In this document: positions 36,688-45,032 of the stretch, piece after piece
Position numbering within the stretch: the stretch's first letter is position 1
Layout: each line of letters begins with the position of its first letter
Source: Bacteroidota bacterium
GTDB lineage: Bacteria; Bacteroidota; Bacteroidia; Cytophagales; Cyclobacteriaceae
DNA: 64,000 nt
Direction of reading: 5' to 3'
Assembly (NCBI GenBank): GCA_018266395.1
Contig: JAFEAM010000003.1
Location: 62,001 to 126,000, forward strand
Position numbers and translations under genes: made by a program
Notes under the pieces: generated by a model
Told to the model about the DNA's origin: nothing
What the model saw: the letters and a program-made list of their open reading frames with translations, nothing else
Databases searched by the model: none

Positions 36688-37273
36688 CACACCAGATGGC
36701 CACTCCAATTTCACAGCGCACGAATCAGCTGTGATTGATGATGGGTGTGAGATTGGTGAGGGTACCAGAATCTGGCACTTCTCCCACATCATGACTGCCA
36801 GCAAAATTGGTAAGAACTGCAACATTGGACAAAATGTTGTAGTATCTCCACAAGTTGTGCTTGGCAACAACGTGAAGGTGCAAAATAATGTTTCCATTTA
36901 CTCCGGAGTGATTTGTGAGGATGATGTATTTCTTGGGCCATCGATGGTCTTTACCAATATAAGTAACCCCAGGAGCACAGTGAATCGTCGGAATCAATAT
37001 ATTCAGACGATTGTTCAGAAAGGTGCTACAATTGGAGCCAATGCAACAATTATTTGCGGCAATCGGATTGGACAGTATGCATTTGTGGGAGCTGGATCTG
37101 TGGTCACTCATGATGTTCCAAATTATGCTTTGGTTGTAGGGAACCCGGCGCGCCAAATCGGATGGATGAGTGAATATGGTCATCGACTTGAGTTTGACGG
37201 GCATGGGATGGCTTTGTGCGCTGAAAGCGGTGAAAAATATACTTTGATTGATGGTCAGGTAACAAAGAAATGA
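36674..37273 (+). CDS. Hexapeptide-repeat N-acetyltransferase (WbpD-like)
   Basis: The 199-residue protein folds as a left-handed beta-helix of hexapeptide repeats (IGEGTRIWHFSHIM, IGKNCNIGQNVVV, IGANATIICGNRIGQYAFVGAGSVVTHD, cited in parts). The sequence resembles WbpD, which N-acetylates the 3-amino group of UDP-GlcNAc3NA. Acetyl-CoA would be the donor. A WbpE-like aminotransferase precedes it (14-base overlap), and a WbpB-like dehydrogenase follows (4-base overlap), which makes the assignment consistent. Confidence 0.87.
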   Translation: MTLNSTPDGHSNFTAHESAVIDDGCEIGEGTRIWHFSHIMTASKIGKNCNIGQNVVVSPQVVLGNNVKVQNNVSIYSGVICEDDVFLGPSMVFTNISNPRSTVNRRNQYIQTIVQKGATIGANATIICGNRIGQYAFVGAGSVVTHDVPNYALVVGNPARQIGWMSEYGHRLEFDGHGMALCAESGEKYTLIDGQVTKK

Positions 37274-38175
37274 AGGAATTTGCGTTGATAGGTGTGGCTG
37301 GATTCATAGCCCCCAGACATCTCAGGGCGATAAAGGAAACCGGCAATAATTTGGTTGCAGCCTTGGATCCTTTTGATAGTGTGGGCGTCCTTGACTCCTA
37401 TTTTCCCAATTCAGATTTTTTTACTGAATTTGAGCGTTTTGACCGGCATTTGGATAAACTTAAACGGCAAGGTAAAAAGGTAGATTATGTTTCAATTTGT
37501 TCGCCGAACTACCTTCATGATTCTCATATCCGTTTTGCCTTGAGACAGGGAGCGAACGCAATCTGCGAGAAACCGCTTGTCCTCAATCCATGGAATCTTG
37601 ACGCGTTGGAAGAGATTGAGTACGAGACGGCTGGAAAGATAAGCACCATTCTTCAGCTTCGTTTGCATCCTTCAATTAAGCGAATGAAAGAGACATATGA
37701 CAACGTCGATACTTTGACTGAAGTTGATTTGCGTTACGTGACAGCTCGCGGCAATTGGTATGGACATAGTTGGAAGGGTGATATTTCCAAGTCCGGCGGT
37801 ATACTATCAAATATCGGAATCCATTTTTTTGATATGTTGATTTGGGTTTTTGGAAAGGTTAAAGAAATTTCAATAGGAGCACTGGATTTGCAATCGGCCT
37901 CAGGAACACTTTTGCTAGAAAGAGCTCGGGTAAAATGGTTTTTGAGTCTCAAGGAAAATGATCTGCCATCTGAAATCAGAAGTAAAGGACTTCGTTCACA
38001 CAGATCCATGAAGATTAATAGTGAAGAATTTGAGTTCAGCGAGGGCTTTACTGATTTGCATACCGAATCTTATCGTGAAATTCTTAAAGGTCATTCGTTT
38101 GGTTTGAATGATGCTCGCCCTTCCATCGAATTAGTGTATCGAATTAAAAAGCTTTACGGTGATAAGAATAACTAA
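37270..38175 (+). CDS. Gfo/Idh/MocA-family dehydrogenase (WbpB/WlbA-like)
   Basis: The 301-residue oxidoreductase begins LIGVAGFIAPRHLRAIKETG, close to the WbpB/WlbA signature for UDP-GlcNAcA 3-dehydrogenase. CSPNYLHDSH and ICEKPLVL (the family EKP motif) complete the NAD-binding and catalytic part, and WYGHSWKGDISKSGGIL and GIHFFDMLIW continue the C-terminal domain. The likely reaction is oxidation of C3 of UDP-GlcNAcA before WbpE action. An aminotransferase and acetyltransferase lie immediately upstream. The next gene starts 17 bases before the end. Confidence 0.88.
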   Translation: MKEFALIGVAGFIAPRHLRAIKETGNNLVAALDPFDSVGVLDSYFPNSDFFTEFERFDRHLDKLKRQGKKVDYVSICSPNYLHDSHIRFALRQGANAICEKPLVLNPWNLDALEEIEYETAGKISTILQLRLHPSIKRMKETYDNVDTLTEVDLRYVTARGNWYGHSWKGDISKSGGILSNIGIHFFDMLIWVFGKVKEISIGALDLQSASGTLLLERARVKWFLSLKENDLPSEIRSKGLRSHRSMKINSEEFEFSEGFTDLHTESYREILKGHSFGLNDARPSIELVYRIKKLYGDKNN

Positions 38176-38704
38176 GACTGAATTTGATGGACTTCTTCTT
38201 TTTGAGCCGGAGGTTCATCACGATTCCCGGGGCTACTTTCTTGAAAGTTACAATAAGGAATCCTACCGGACATCCGGAATAGATTTGGAGTTTGTTCAAG
38301 ACAATCAATCTTTTTCAAAGGCTGGAACCCTCAGAGGTTTACATTTTCAAAAAGCACCCTACGCGCAGACTAAGCTGGTTCAGGTGCTGATTGGAAAAGT
38401 ACAGGATGTGGTTGTTGATTTACGTCCGGATCAGCCTACTTATAAGCAGTATTTTTCGATAATTTTGGACGCGGAGAAATACCGGCAGTTGCTGGTTCCA
38501 AAGGGTTTCGCACATGGATTTCTTGTGTTGAGCCGACATGCAGTTGTTCTGTACAAAACCGATCAGGTATATCGCGCTGGCCAAGAAGGTGGGATTAACT
38601 ATGCAGATAAAGATTTGTCAATTCCTTGGTTGTCAAATCCTCTTATTGTATCTGAACGTGATCAACAACTTCCGATCTTAAAAGACCTGAACAATCCTTT
38701 TTGA
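38159..38704 (+). CDS. rfbC: dTDP-4-dehydrorhamnose 3,5-epimerase-like protein
   Basis: This 181-residue cupin is of standard RfbC length and motifs: FEPEVHHDSRGYFLESYN, FVQDNQSFSKAGTLRGLHFQ with the catalytic His, and GFAHGFLVLSRHAVVLYKT. It starts with GTG 38159 and overlaps the WbpB-like gene by 17 bases. No RmlA, RmlB or RmlD gene lies in the window. It may act with rhamnose genes elsewhere or on another 4-keto sugar. It is the last gene of the first polysaccharide operon, facing a leftward gene 24 bases on. Confidence 0.88.
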   Translation: MIRITKTEFDGLLLFEPEVHHDSRGYFLESYNKESYRTSGIDLEFVQDNQSFSKAGTLRGLHFQKAPYAQTKLVQVLIGKVQDVVVDLRPDQPTYKQYFSIILDAEKYRQLLVPKGFAHGFLVLSRHAVVLYKTDQVYRAGQEGGINYADKDLSIPWLSNPLIVSERDQQLPILKDLNNPF

Positions 38705-38728
38705 TATTAATTGCCCAGCCATTCTGGT

Positions 38729-39958
38729 TTAGGCTGAAAGAGGGCCGATGCCCATTTCAAATTGTTCGCCGCTATCGTGTGACGGTTTATAAGTTATACT
38801 GAGCCCGCTGAAATAAGTGAGCCAATACAAAGCTGTGCTGTGCGGTAACTCAAGTATCATGTTGAACATAGACCAGACGGTTAGACCCGTAAGCGACAAA
38901 TAAATGAAATCAGCCTCATTGGTGCCAGCCTGCTTCCTTACTTTCATATACAGAAACAATCTAAAGAAAGGATAGAGAATAAGCAGACCGGGGAGCAGAC
39001 CAATAGCCAAGAAAATGGTTAGGAAGGAATTGTGCAGACTGGAAAAGTATGGTTCGTTTACCTTGTCGACGCCAAAGAAACCAGTTGATCCAAGATTTGA
39101 ATATAGGTCAAGGATGAGGTCATGCGTAAAGTATGGAATGCCGAATCCTTTCCCAATCAATCCGTAATTTTCCAACACAATTCTTTTCAAGGAATGATAC
39201 CAGGTGATCAATCTGAAACTAGCATTGGCGTCATGAAATTGTGGTAACAGTAAATACAGCATCAGTACACCGCAAAGACCAGTTACTATTACTATCAACT
39301 TGCTTCGACTATTGATGAGCAAGAGCATGTATAAACCAGCCATCGCTAGCATAGAAAAGGCTGCGGAAGAATGCCCTGTGGTTGTGCTCAATAATAATGA
39401 CAATCCAAAAAGAATTGACCTTGAAGTCCAGGACCGGATGTAGGCCAATATAGCCCCTGCTGCTATGATGAGACCAAGGACAATTGCAGGTGAGAAGTAG
39501 TTATAGTCCTCGAATACAGAACGCCCATTTACCACTACAAAGAGCGAATAAGATAATTGAATTCCTGTTGACAGTATTCCGACCCTAATCAAAAAATTTA
39601 CAATCTTGGTTTGATGCAAGGGGCCATTTGCCTTCATGAAAAGAAGGTAATAGCAGCCCATATAGCCGAACAAGGCAAATTGTCTAATGATGAATTCAAT
39701 TTTTGATGACTGTGTTGCAAAACTTATTACCAGATATATTAGACTTATTAGCAGCACAATTAATACTGTCGGGAAGAAAAGAAATCTAGGGGGTTTCAAT
39801 ACTATATAAATGGTTACCAGCATTAGCAGAAAGTCATGCATATATAGTAGACCCACCACATGCCACTTTGTAAAGTAGGGACCTGCCAAAAGAGTTGCCA
39901 AAACAAAGAAAAAGTAAACTCTTAGAAAGAATCTATCATTACTGACTTCAATTCCCAT
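38729..39958 (-). CDS. O-antigen polymerase/ligase-type membrane protein (candidate 1)
   Basis: The 409-residue protein has about ten transmembrane helices and a large loop (about 285-320, including SLHNSFLTIFLAIGLLPG) with the SxHNxxL-type motif common in Wzy/WaaL proteins. Polymerase (Wzy) and ligase (WaaL) cannot be told apart by eye. It is transcribed against the rest of the locus, convergent with rfbC. Two other such genes lie at 40801 and 55529. The start ATG 39958 has no clear ribosome binding site. Confidence 0.75.
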   Translation of the reverse strand: MGIEVSNDRFFLRVYFFFVLATLLAGPYFTKWHVVGLLYMHDFLLMLVTIYIVLKPPRFLFFPTVLIVLLISLIYLVISFATQSSKIEFIIRQFALFGYMGCYYLLFMKANGPLHQTKIVNFLIRVGILSTGIQLSYSLFVVVNGRSVFEDYNYFSPAIVLGLIIAAGAILAYIRSWTSRSILFGLSLLLSTTTGHSSAAFSMLAMAGLYMLLLINSRSKLIVIVTGLCGVLMLYLLLPQFHDANASFRLITWYHSLKRIVLENYGLIGKGFGIPYFTHDLILDLYSNLGSTGFFGVDKVNEPYFSSLHNSFLTIFLAIGLLPGLLILYPFFRLFLYMKVRKQAGTNEADFIYLSLTGLTVWSMFNMILELPHSTALYWLTYFSGLSITYKPSHDSGEQFEMGIGPLSA

Positions 39959-40010
39959 AGTGGTTATTGAAAGAATTTTTGGTCAACTTTGATGGCTTAA
40001 TAATGTAAAT

Positions 40011-40811
40011 ATGGAGAAAAATCAATTGAATGAGATAGATCTGCTTAAACTCATGGCAGAAATTCCGTCCAGAATCAAACGGCATTTCATCTGGTTCATG
40101 GGTACGGCCATCTTTTTCATTTTCGGGGGGCTTTTGTTTTATGTCTTTTTTCCGAAGCAGTATGAGCTAAGCATTATTGGAGAAAGCAGGATTATTAGGA
40201 GCGAGGCTTTGGCAGTCATGGCAAGCTCTTTGAATGGTTCGGCAAGGGACAATAATATTGAGGACCTGGCTAAGCAATTGCATTTACCTCAATCAATGGC
40301 AAGTACTATAGTGAAAGTGAAACTTCGAGAAGTTAAGCCTGATGTTCTTATCCCTTCCACAGGGCGCGAGAATTATTTTGAATTGATTATAACTGTATCC
40401 TCTACTAAGTACTCAGACTCCTTAGCAAATTCGTTTGTTGATTATTTTGAAAAGAATGAGCAAGTAAAACTGCGAAAGCAGATTCAGCATGAACATAATC
40501 TCCAAATACGCGAAAAGATCAGAGCTGAAATCAAACATTTGGAGCAAGTCAGGGATGAAATCCTGGCAGGCAAAATGGACCCGAAATTTATAATGATGGA
40601 ACCATCTAAATTGAATGAGGCAATCGTTGAGATGTTTAAACAGGAAAAGGGTCTTGATTATGTTCTTAAAATGGAAAACGAGTTTCAAATACTTCAGGAA
40701 TCGCTTAATCCTACAAAGCCATCATTTCCTAGACTTGGAGTAAGCCTTTTAGTTGGGGCTTTGGCGGGCCTATTTATTGGTCTTTTGATTGTGCTGCAAC
40801 GTGAGGAGTAG
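40011..40811 (+). CDS. Wzz-like chain-length determinant
   Basis: This 266-residue protein has two transmembrane helices, near the start (about 29-49) and end (about 243-261), with a mostly helical periplasmic domain between them (coiled region about 150-235). This is the topology of Wzz proteins, which set the chain length of Wzy-made polysaccharide. PSFPRLGVSLLVGALAGLFIGLL has the Pro-rich lead-in and small-residue helix typical of the second segment. No tyrosine-kinase domain is attached. The next gene starts 11 bases before its end. A CAACTTTG box at 39984-39991, one mismatch from the -7 consensus, could be its promoter. Confidence 0.8.
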   Translation: MEKNQLNEIDLLKLMAEIPSRIKRHFIWFMGTAIFFIFGGLLFYVFFPKQYELSIIGESRIIRSEALAVMASSLNGSARDNNIEDLAKQLHLPQSMASTIVKVKLREVKPDVLIPSTGRENYFELIITVSSTKYSDSLANSFVDYFEKNEQVKLRKQIQHEHNLQIREKIRAEIKHLEQVRDEILAGKMDPKFIMMEPSKLNEAIVEMFKQEKGLDYVLKMENEFQILQESLNPTKPSFPRLGVSLLVGALAGLFIGLLIVLQREE

Positions 40812-42036
40812 GTTGAATAAAAAGGCCATAAACCTTTTTTTTGCAGGAGTTCTGCTTTTCTGTTTTACACTTCCTTTACCTGTGCAAATCAATAATGTTT
40901 CTCTTTACTTGATGATAATAGGCTGGATACTATCATCTGAAGCTAAGGAGAAATGGATTCTCCTTAGGAGTCGTTTGAAGGGTTTCTGGATCATGGTGCT
41001 ATTTATCTGGTATGCCATTTCGCTTCTATACTCAAGTGATTTTACGGAGGGAATTAGCAAACTGGAGACAAAGGGCGCCATGATAGCTTTGCCCCTAATC
41101 ATTTATTCAATGGATTGGTCGGGCACTCGAATCCACTTCATTCTCCGATCTTTTGCAATTTCGATGGTGGGAATATCACTTGTCCTCATATTAATTGCTG
41201 TTTACAGGTATGCAAATGGAGCAAGTTCAAATGTGTTCTTCTATCATGATTTGACGGAACCATTTGATTTACACGCCATATATTTTGCAAACTACCTGTG
41301 CGTAGGATTGCTCATTCTGATCTTTGATAGATCACAAGGCTCTCCAAAATTAGTTGAACGGTTCATGATCATCCTTTCAATTGTGTTGATTGTAATGCTA
41401 ACTGCTATTTCAGTCATGGGGTTTTTGGTTTGTCTCGGATTCGTCGGCAGCTATTTCTATCTAACCAGGAGGTCAAGTCCAGCAGTAGGACTAGCAGGTG
41501 GTCTCTTTTTGTTTTTGCTATTGTCTGGATTGGCCATGGCCTTGCCAGGAAGCAGGTACAAAATCGAACAAGTCAAAGGACTTAATTATGATTTAGGGGC
41601 ACCGGACTCAGCATGGAATAGCATTACTATGAGGCTTGCAATGTGGGAGTGTTCCTTGCCGGTAGTCAAGTCCCATTTTTGCTTTGGAGTTGGGATAGGT
41701 GATGAAAATCAAGTGTTGCAGGAAAGTTACCATTTGAAGGGTTTTAGTGAGGGTATACGATGCAACTATAATGTTCATAATCAATACCTGTCGAACTTGA
41801 TGACCCTTGGCCTACCCGGGCTGATCTTGCTTCTAGCTATGCTGATCGCGCCTGCTTGGCAAGCCCTTTTAACCAAAGACTGGTTGTGGATGTCCTTTTT
41901 GTCTCTTATGACATTATCATTTATCACTGAAAATTTCATTAGTACTCAGAAAGGTGTTGTTTTTTTCTCTTTTTTCTACTCCCTCTTGTTTATCAGGAAC
42001 GGTCAAATATTGGGCCTTTCCAATTTCAAGGATTAA
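40801..42036 (+). CDS. O-antigen polymerase/ligase-type membrane protein (candidate 2)
   Basis: This is about 411 residues with ten or more transmembrane helices and an NVHNQYLSNLMTLGLPGLIL segment, the xHNxxL motif of Wzy/WaaL proteins. It directly follows wzz and overlaps it by 11 bases, so the polymerase role is a reasonable guess. The start is uncertain: GTG 40801 is taken here, TTG 40789 and TTG 40813 are alternatives, and there is no ATG near the N-terminus. A flippase gene follows after 51 bases. Confidence 0.75.
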   Translation: MRSRLNKKAINLFFAGVLLFCFTLPLPVQINNVSLYLMIIGWILSSEAKEKWILLRSRLKGFWIMVLFIWYAISLLYSSDFTEGISKLETKGAMIALPLIIYSMDWSGTRIHFILRSFAISMVGISLVLILIAVYRYANGASSNVFFYHDLTEPFDLHAIYFANYLCVGLLILIFDRSQGSPKLVERFMIILSIVLIVMLTAISVMGFLVCLGFVGSYFYLTRRSSPAVGLAGGLFLFLLLSGLAMALPGSRYKIEQVKGLNYDLGAPDSAWNSITMRLAMWECSLPVVKSHFCFGVGIGDENQVLQESYHLKGFSEGIRCNYNVHNQYLSNLMTLGLPGLILLLAMLIAPAWQALLTKDWLWMSFLSLMTLSFITENFISTQKGVVFFSFFYSLLFIRNGQILGLSNFKD

Positions 42037-42087
42037 GGAGAATCGTCTTCTGCGGATCTAAAAATTAACAAGATTAAATTTTCATCC

Positions 42088-43374
42088 TTGGAAATCGAGG
42101 CAAGATACATAAGGGAAGCTTTCAATATGTCCCAGGTTTTCATAAACAAGGGACTCAATGCAATAGTCCCCGTCTTTTTGATACCCTACTACAATAAAAT
42201 ATTCGGGGTGGAACAGTATGGAGAGTTGGTGTTTGTTCAGTCCGTGACAATCTTGCTCATGTTCATTTCTGACTATGGATTTAACGTTACCGGAACCCGG
42301 GAAGCAAGTGTAAATCAAAATGACGCTGATAAACTAGCAAATACACTGTCGTCAATTTATATCGTGAAGATTGCGCTTACGCTGCTTTGTTACGGTATTA
42401 TAATGATTTTCGGTCTTATCGTGCATATGACTTTACCGGAGTATGCTCTGTATCTAGCCACATTTTCAGCGTTTGCATTTCAAAGTCTCACGCCTTTCTG
42501 GTTTTTTCAGGGAATCAGGAGAAACATTTTCATAACAGTTGCTAATCTTTTGTCGAAAGCACTCCTTGTGATATTGGTATTCGTAGTTATTGTTCCGGGT
42601 TCTGAGATTCTCACGGCATCATTAATCGAATGGTTTAGTTATGTTGTGGCGTTGGCCGTTAGCAATCTTGTAATTGTTTTTTACCTGAAGCAGAGATTTG
42701 TCAAGCCAAGTTGGAAGGATGTGAAGCGGCAATTCCAGATCGGCAAGGACGTATTTGTATCAACAATACTTAACTGGTCCGTTACAAGTGGAGCGATCAT
42801 TTTACTCAAATATTTTGCAACCAATGAGGAATTAGGTTACTACGGAACATTTACACGTATGATTTACTATGTCTACGCAGTCCTTCAGCCTGTAAATCAA
42901 GCCATGTTTCCCTATATCAGTAGTGCTTTTGGTAGTCATCCTGACAGTGCGCGAAAATGGATTTTACGACTTGGGACGTTTTATTTCTTAGCGGTTGGGT
43001 TGCTTCTGATCATGGGTCTACTTTTGAGCCATAAATTTTTTGAGTTATTTTTTGACTTTCAATTCCTATCTAGGTTGGATGGCTATTTTATCTGCTACAC
43101 TATTCTTTTCATATGGGTTTGTATTGTTCTATTGAACAATTTTGTCGGCATACAGTGCTTAATGGCGGCCCGAAGAGATGCTGTTTATCGAAGATACTAC
43201 ACGGCTAATGCAATTGTCGCAATGATAGGATTTGTCATTCTGATTCCTTGTTATAAGGGACTGGGTGCTTCAATAGCGATTTTGACTGGTGAGGTACTAT
43301 TGTTAGGATTGCTTCTTCCTAACCTAGTCAGGACCGTCAGAGGCATAGAGGAAACTTCCCAAAGAAGTATTTGA
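42088..43374 (+). CDS. Wzx-type polysaccharide flippase (MATE-like)
   Basis: The 428-residue protein has about twelve transmembrane helices in the pattern of Wzx flippases: an opening KGLNAIVPVFLIPYYNKIFG like the LP(Y)L signature, ISDYGFNVTGTREAS, and FQGIRRNIF. The flippase moves lipid-linked oligosaccharide units across the inner membrane. TTG 42088 is taken as the start because the residues before ATG 42127 align with the N-terminal helix of the family. Its 3' end overlaps the opposite-strand ATP-grasp gene by 38 bases. Confidence 0.85.
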   Translation: MEIEARYIREAFNMSQVFINKGLNAIVPVFLIPYYNKIFGVEQYGELVFVQSVTILLMFISDYGFNVTGTREASVNQNDADKLANTLSSIYIVKIALTLLCYGIIMIFGLIVHMTLPEYALYLATFSAFAFQSLTPFWFFQGIRRNIFITVANLLSKALLVILVFVVIVPGSEILTASLIEWFSYVVALAVSNLVIVFYLKQRFVKPSWKDVKRQFQIGKDVFVSTILNWSVTSGAIILLKYFATNEELGYYGTFTRMIYYVYAVLQPVNQAMFPYISSAFGSHPDSARKWILRLGTFYFLAVGLLLIMGLLLSHKFFELFFDFQFLSRLDGYFICYTILFIWVCIVLLNNFVGIQCLMAARRDAVYRRYYTANAIVAMIGFVILIPCYKGLGASIAILTGEVLLLGLLLPNLVRTVRGIEETSQRSI

Positions 43375-44398
43375 CAGTCTCAAGCTGTAAGTCAAAGACA
43401 ATGTCAACAAATCTCTTGTCCCATGAATTTCTTATCAACAGTTTCTTCTTGTATGCACCATAGGTGTACGGCAGCTTACCCAAATCAACCGGTGGATTTG
43501 GCTGGTAAAACGGGCTTACCTCCAGCACAATAGGTTCACCTGAGATGTCATCATGTTGCCATGTAAGATCAAATCCAGCAGTAGTTAAATCAAGTTTTGC
43601 AGTAATGCTAGATATCCATTGCGGGAGATAATCTGGCAGAAATTCAAAATCAACTTTGCTTCCAAAGCCCGTGGCTGTCGGTCTCCAATCATTTTGAAGA
43701 TTTATACGCCAGTAGTGATGACAAATTTTACTCCCAACGACGGTAATACGAAGATCTTTTCGCATGTCAATCAACTCCTGTATTAGAAGAAATTCAGATC
43801 GACTGAACAATCCATTGTCTTCAATTACCCTTCGAAGCTCCTCTTCTGAGGAAACCTTGTGAAGTCCCATTGAAGAACTTGAGTGGGGTTCTTTAACAAG
43901 CAAAGGAAACGATAACGAATCTATTTCACTAAGGTCATTTAGTGATTGAATGATTTTAGTCCTTGGACTTTTAATACCCAGTAAGTCAAACTGCCTGTGC
44001 ATGTAAGCCTTATTTTCCCAAAAAAGGGTCTCATGCGAGGTGGGATATACCTTGTTGCCTTGAGCTTCAAGTTGCTTACTCACATGATGTAGAATTTGAG
44101 CATAATTGTCAAATGCAAATGGATCATAAAACTTGGTTACAGAAAAGAAAATGTGATGGTTGTGGAATTTTCCAACTTTTCTTCCAAGGTATACTCGAAA
44201 TGGAACGCCCAATTGGATGAAAGCGTTTGCAAATGCAAAGTCACGCTCTACTGATTGCATAAAAAACTTCCTTCTTACGAAGGGATAATACCAAAGAACA
44301 ACCTTGGACCTACTGTCATACAATCGGATAAATTCAATCCAATTTATCCTGATGACACAGAAATAAATGGTTTGAATTTTTTTCAAGGCACGGATCAT
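43337..44398 (-). CDS. ATP-grasp-fold ligase, uncharacterised
   Basis: This 353-residue protein has the features of RimK-like ATP-grasp enzymes: a lysine strand (FPLLVKEPHSSSSMG), the acidic RKDLRITVVGSK segment that resembles the D/R...V region, FDLTWQHDDISGEPIVLEVSPF with the E and S at the usual E-x-N position, and about 100 residues of N-terminal domain. ATP-grasp enzymes link a carboxylate to an amine or thiol via an acyl phosphate. No close functional match is recognised. It lies downstream of an HAD gene (4-base ATGA overlap) on the strand opposite to most of the polysaccharide locus. Attachment of an amino acid or similar group to a sugar is a possibility, not a conclusion. Confidence 0.7.
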   Translation of the reverse strand: MIRALKKIQTIYFCVIRINWIEFIRLYDSRSKVVLWYYPFVRRKFFMQSVERDFAFANAFIQLGVPFRVYLGRKVGKFHNHHIFFSVTKFYDPFAFDNYAQILHHVSKQLEAQGNKVYPTSHETLFWENKAYMHRQFDLLGIKSPRTKIIQSLNDLSEIDSLSFPLLVKEPHSSSSMGLHKVSSEEELRRVIEDNGLFSRSEFLLIQELIDMRKDLRITVVGSKICHHYWRINLQNDWRPTATGFGSKVDFEFLPDYLPQWISSITAKLDLTTAGFDLTWQHDDISGEPIVLEVSPFYQPNPPVDLGKLPYTYGAYKKKLLIRNSWDKRFVDIVFDLQLETVKYFFGKFPLCL

Positions 44399-44946
44399 AT
44401 ATGGTTTATTTGATTGATAATGTTTGGGCCAAAAAATCGAATAGATGTTGATTGGACTTTAGTAAGAAGGTCTTCGTAATACTTAACATCGCCAAATTCA
44501 TGATTGTAACTTAGGTCATCGATCCAATAAATGAATTTTGTCTTTCCGGTCAGTGAAGTTAATAGCTGTAGTTTTTCAGGCGCAGTGTTAGTGATAATGG
44601 TTCGACTCAGGTCCGCTGGGATGCCGTTAGCCCTTAGCCAATTGACAGTGGCGAACCAGGAATTATAGCTCCGGGCCGTAATAAAAAAAATTCTATTATT
44701 GGGGTTAGAATAAAGTGTCATTAGTACTCTGCGCATATTGAGAAATACAGCTAATGAGGAAATTCTTTGGCTATACGAAACCCAATGAGTCAATTGAAGC
44801 GAGGGCCAGCTATCAGCAATGGTATTGTCAATATCAAAAAAGATATACCTAACGAAGTTGGTATTCTTAACATCACTTCTGATCTGGACTCTGACCAGCG
44901 AATGAAAAAATTGTTGGATAAATGAGATGGCTACTCGGCGCAGCAT
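44395..44946 (-). CDS. HAD-superfamily phosphatase-like protein
   Basis: The 183-residue protein carries HAD motif I FFDIDNTIADS (Asp nucleophile and Asp acid/base), motif II FFITARS, a candidate motif III lysine in APEKLQLL, and motif IV YWIDDLSYNHEF. These residues make phosphatase or phosphotransfer activity plausible. The N-terminus is basic, with no signal peptide. ATG 44946 is chosen over an in-frame TTG 22 codons upstream, which would fall in the promoter region of the divergent gene. It overlaps the ATP-grasp gene by 4 bases, so the two are expected to work together. Confidence 0.75.
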   Translation of the reverse strand: MLRRVAISFIQQFFHSLVRVQIRSDVKNTNFVRYIFFDIDNTIADSWPSLQLTHWVSYSQRISSLAVFLNMRRVLMTLYSNPNNRIFFITARSYNSWFATVNWLRANGIPADLSRTIITNTAPEKLQLLTSLTGKTKFIYWIDDLSYNHEFGDVKYYEDLLTKVQSTSIRFFGPNIINQINHI

Positions 44947-44979
44947 ATGCAGTGTACGTGAAGCCTGAATAAAATGTAA

Positions 44980-44987
44980 TACCTTTG
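44980..44987 (+). promoter_or_regulatory. Candidate -7 promoter element upstream of the GT4 gene
   Basis: TACCTTTG matches TAnnTTTG and lies 45 bases before the glycosyltransferase ATG, between it and the divergent HAD gene. It would begin a new operon running right from here. Confidence 0.4.
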
Positions 44988-45032
44988 CATTCTCAAACTG
45001 CAATATTAGCAACTGGCAGAGAATCTTAGGTG

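Noticed and set aside
38716-38736. CAGCC...GGCTG inverted repeat between the convergent rfbC and Wzy-like genes, as a terminator
   Set aside because: The stem is five pairs with an eleven-base loop, no T tract follows, and the right arm lies inside the coding end of the opposite gene.
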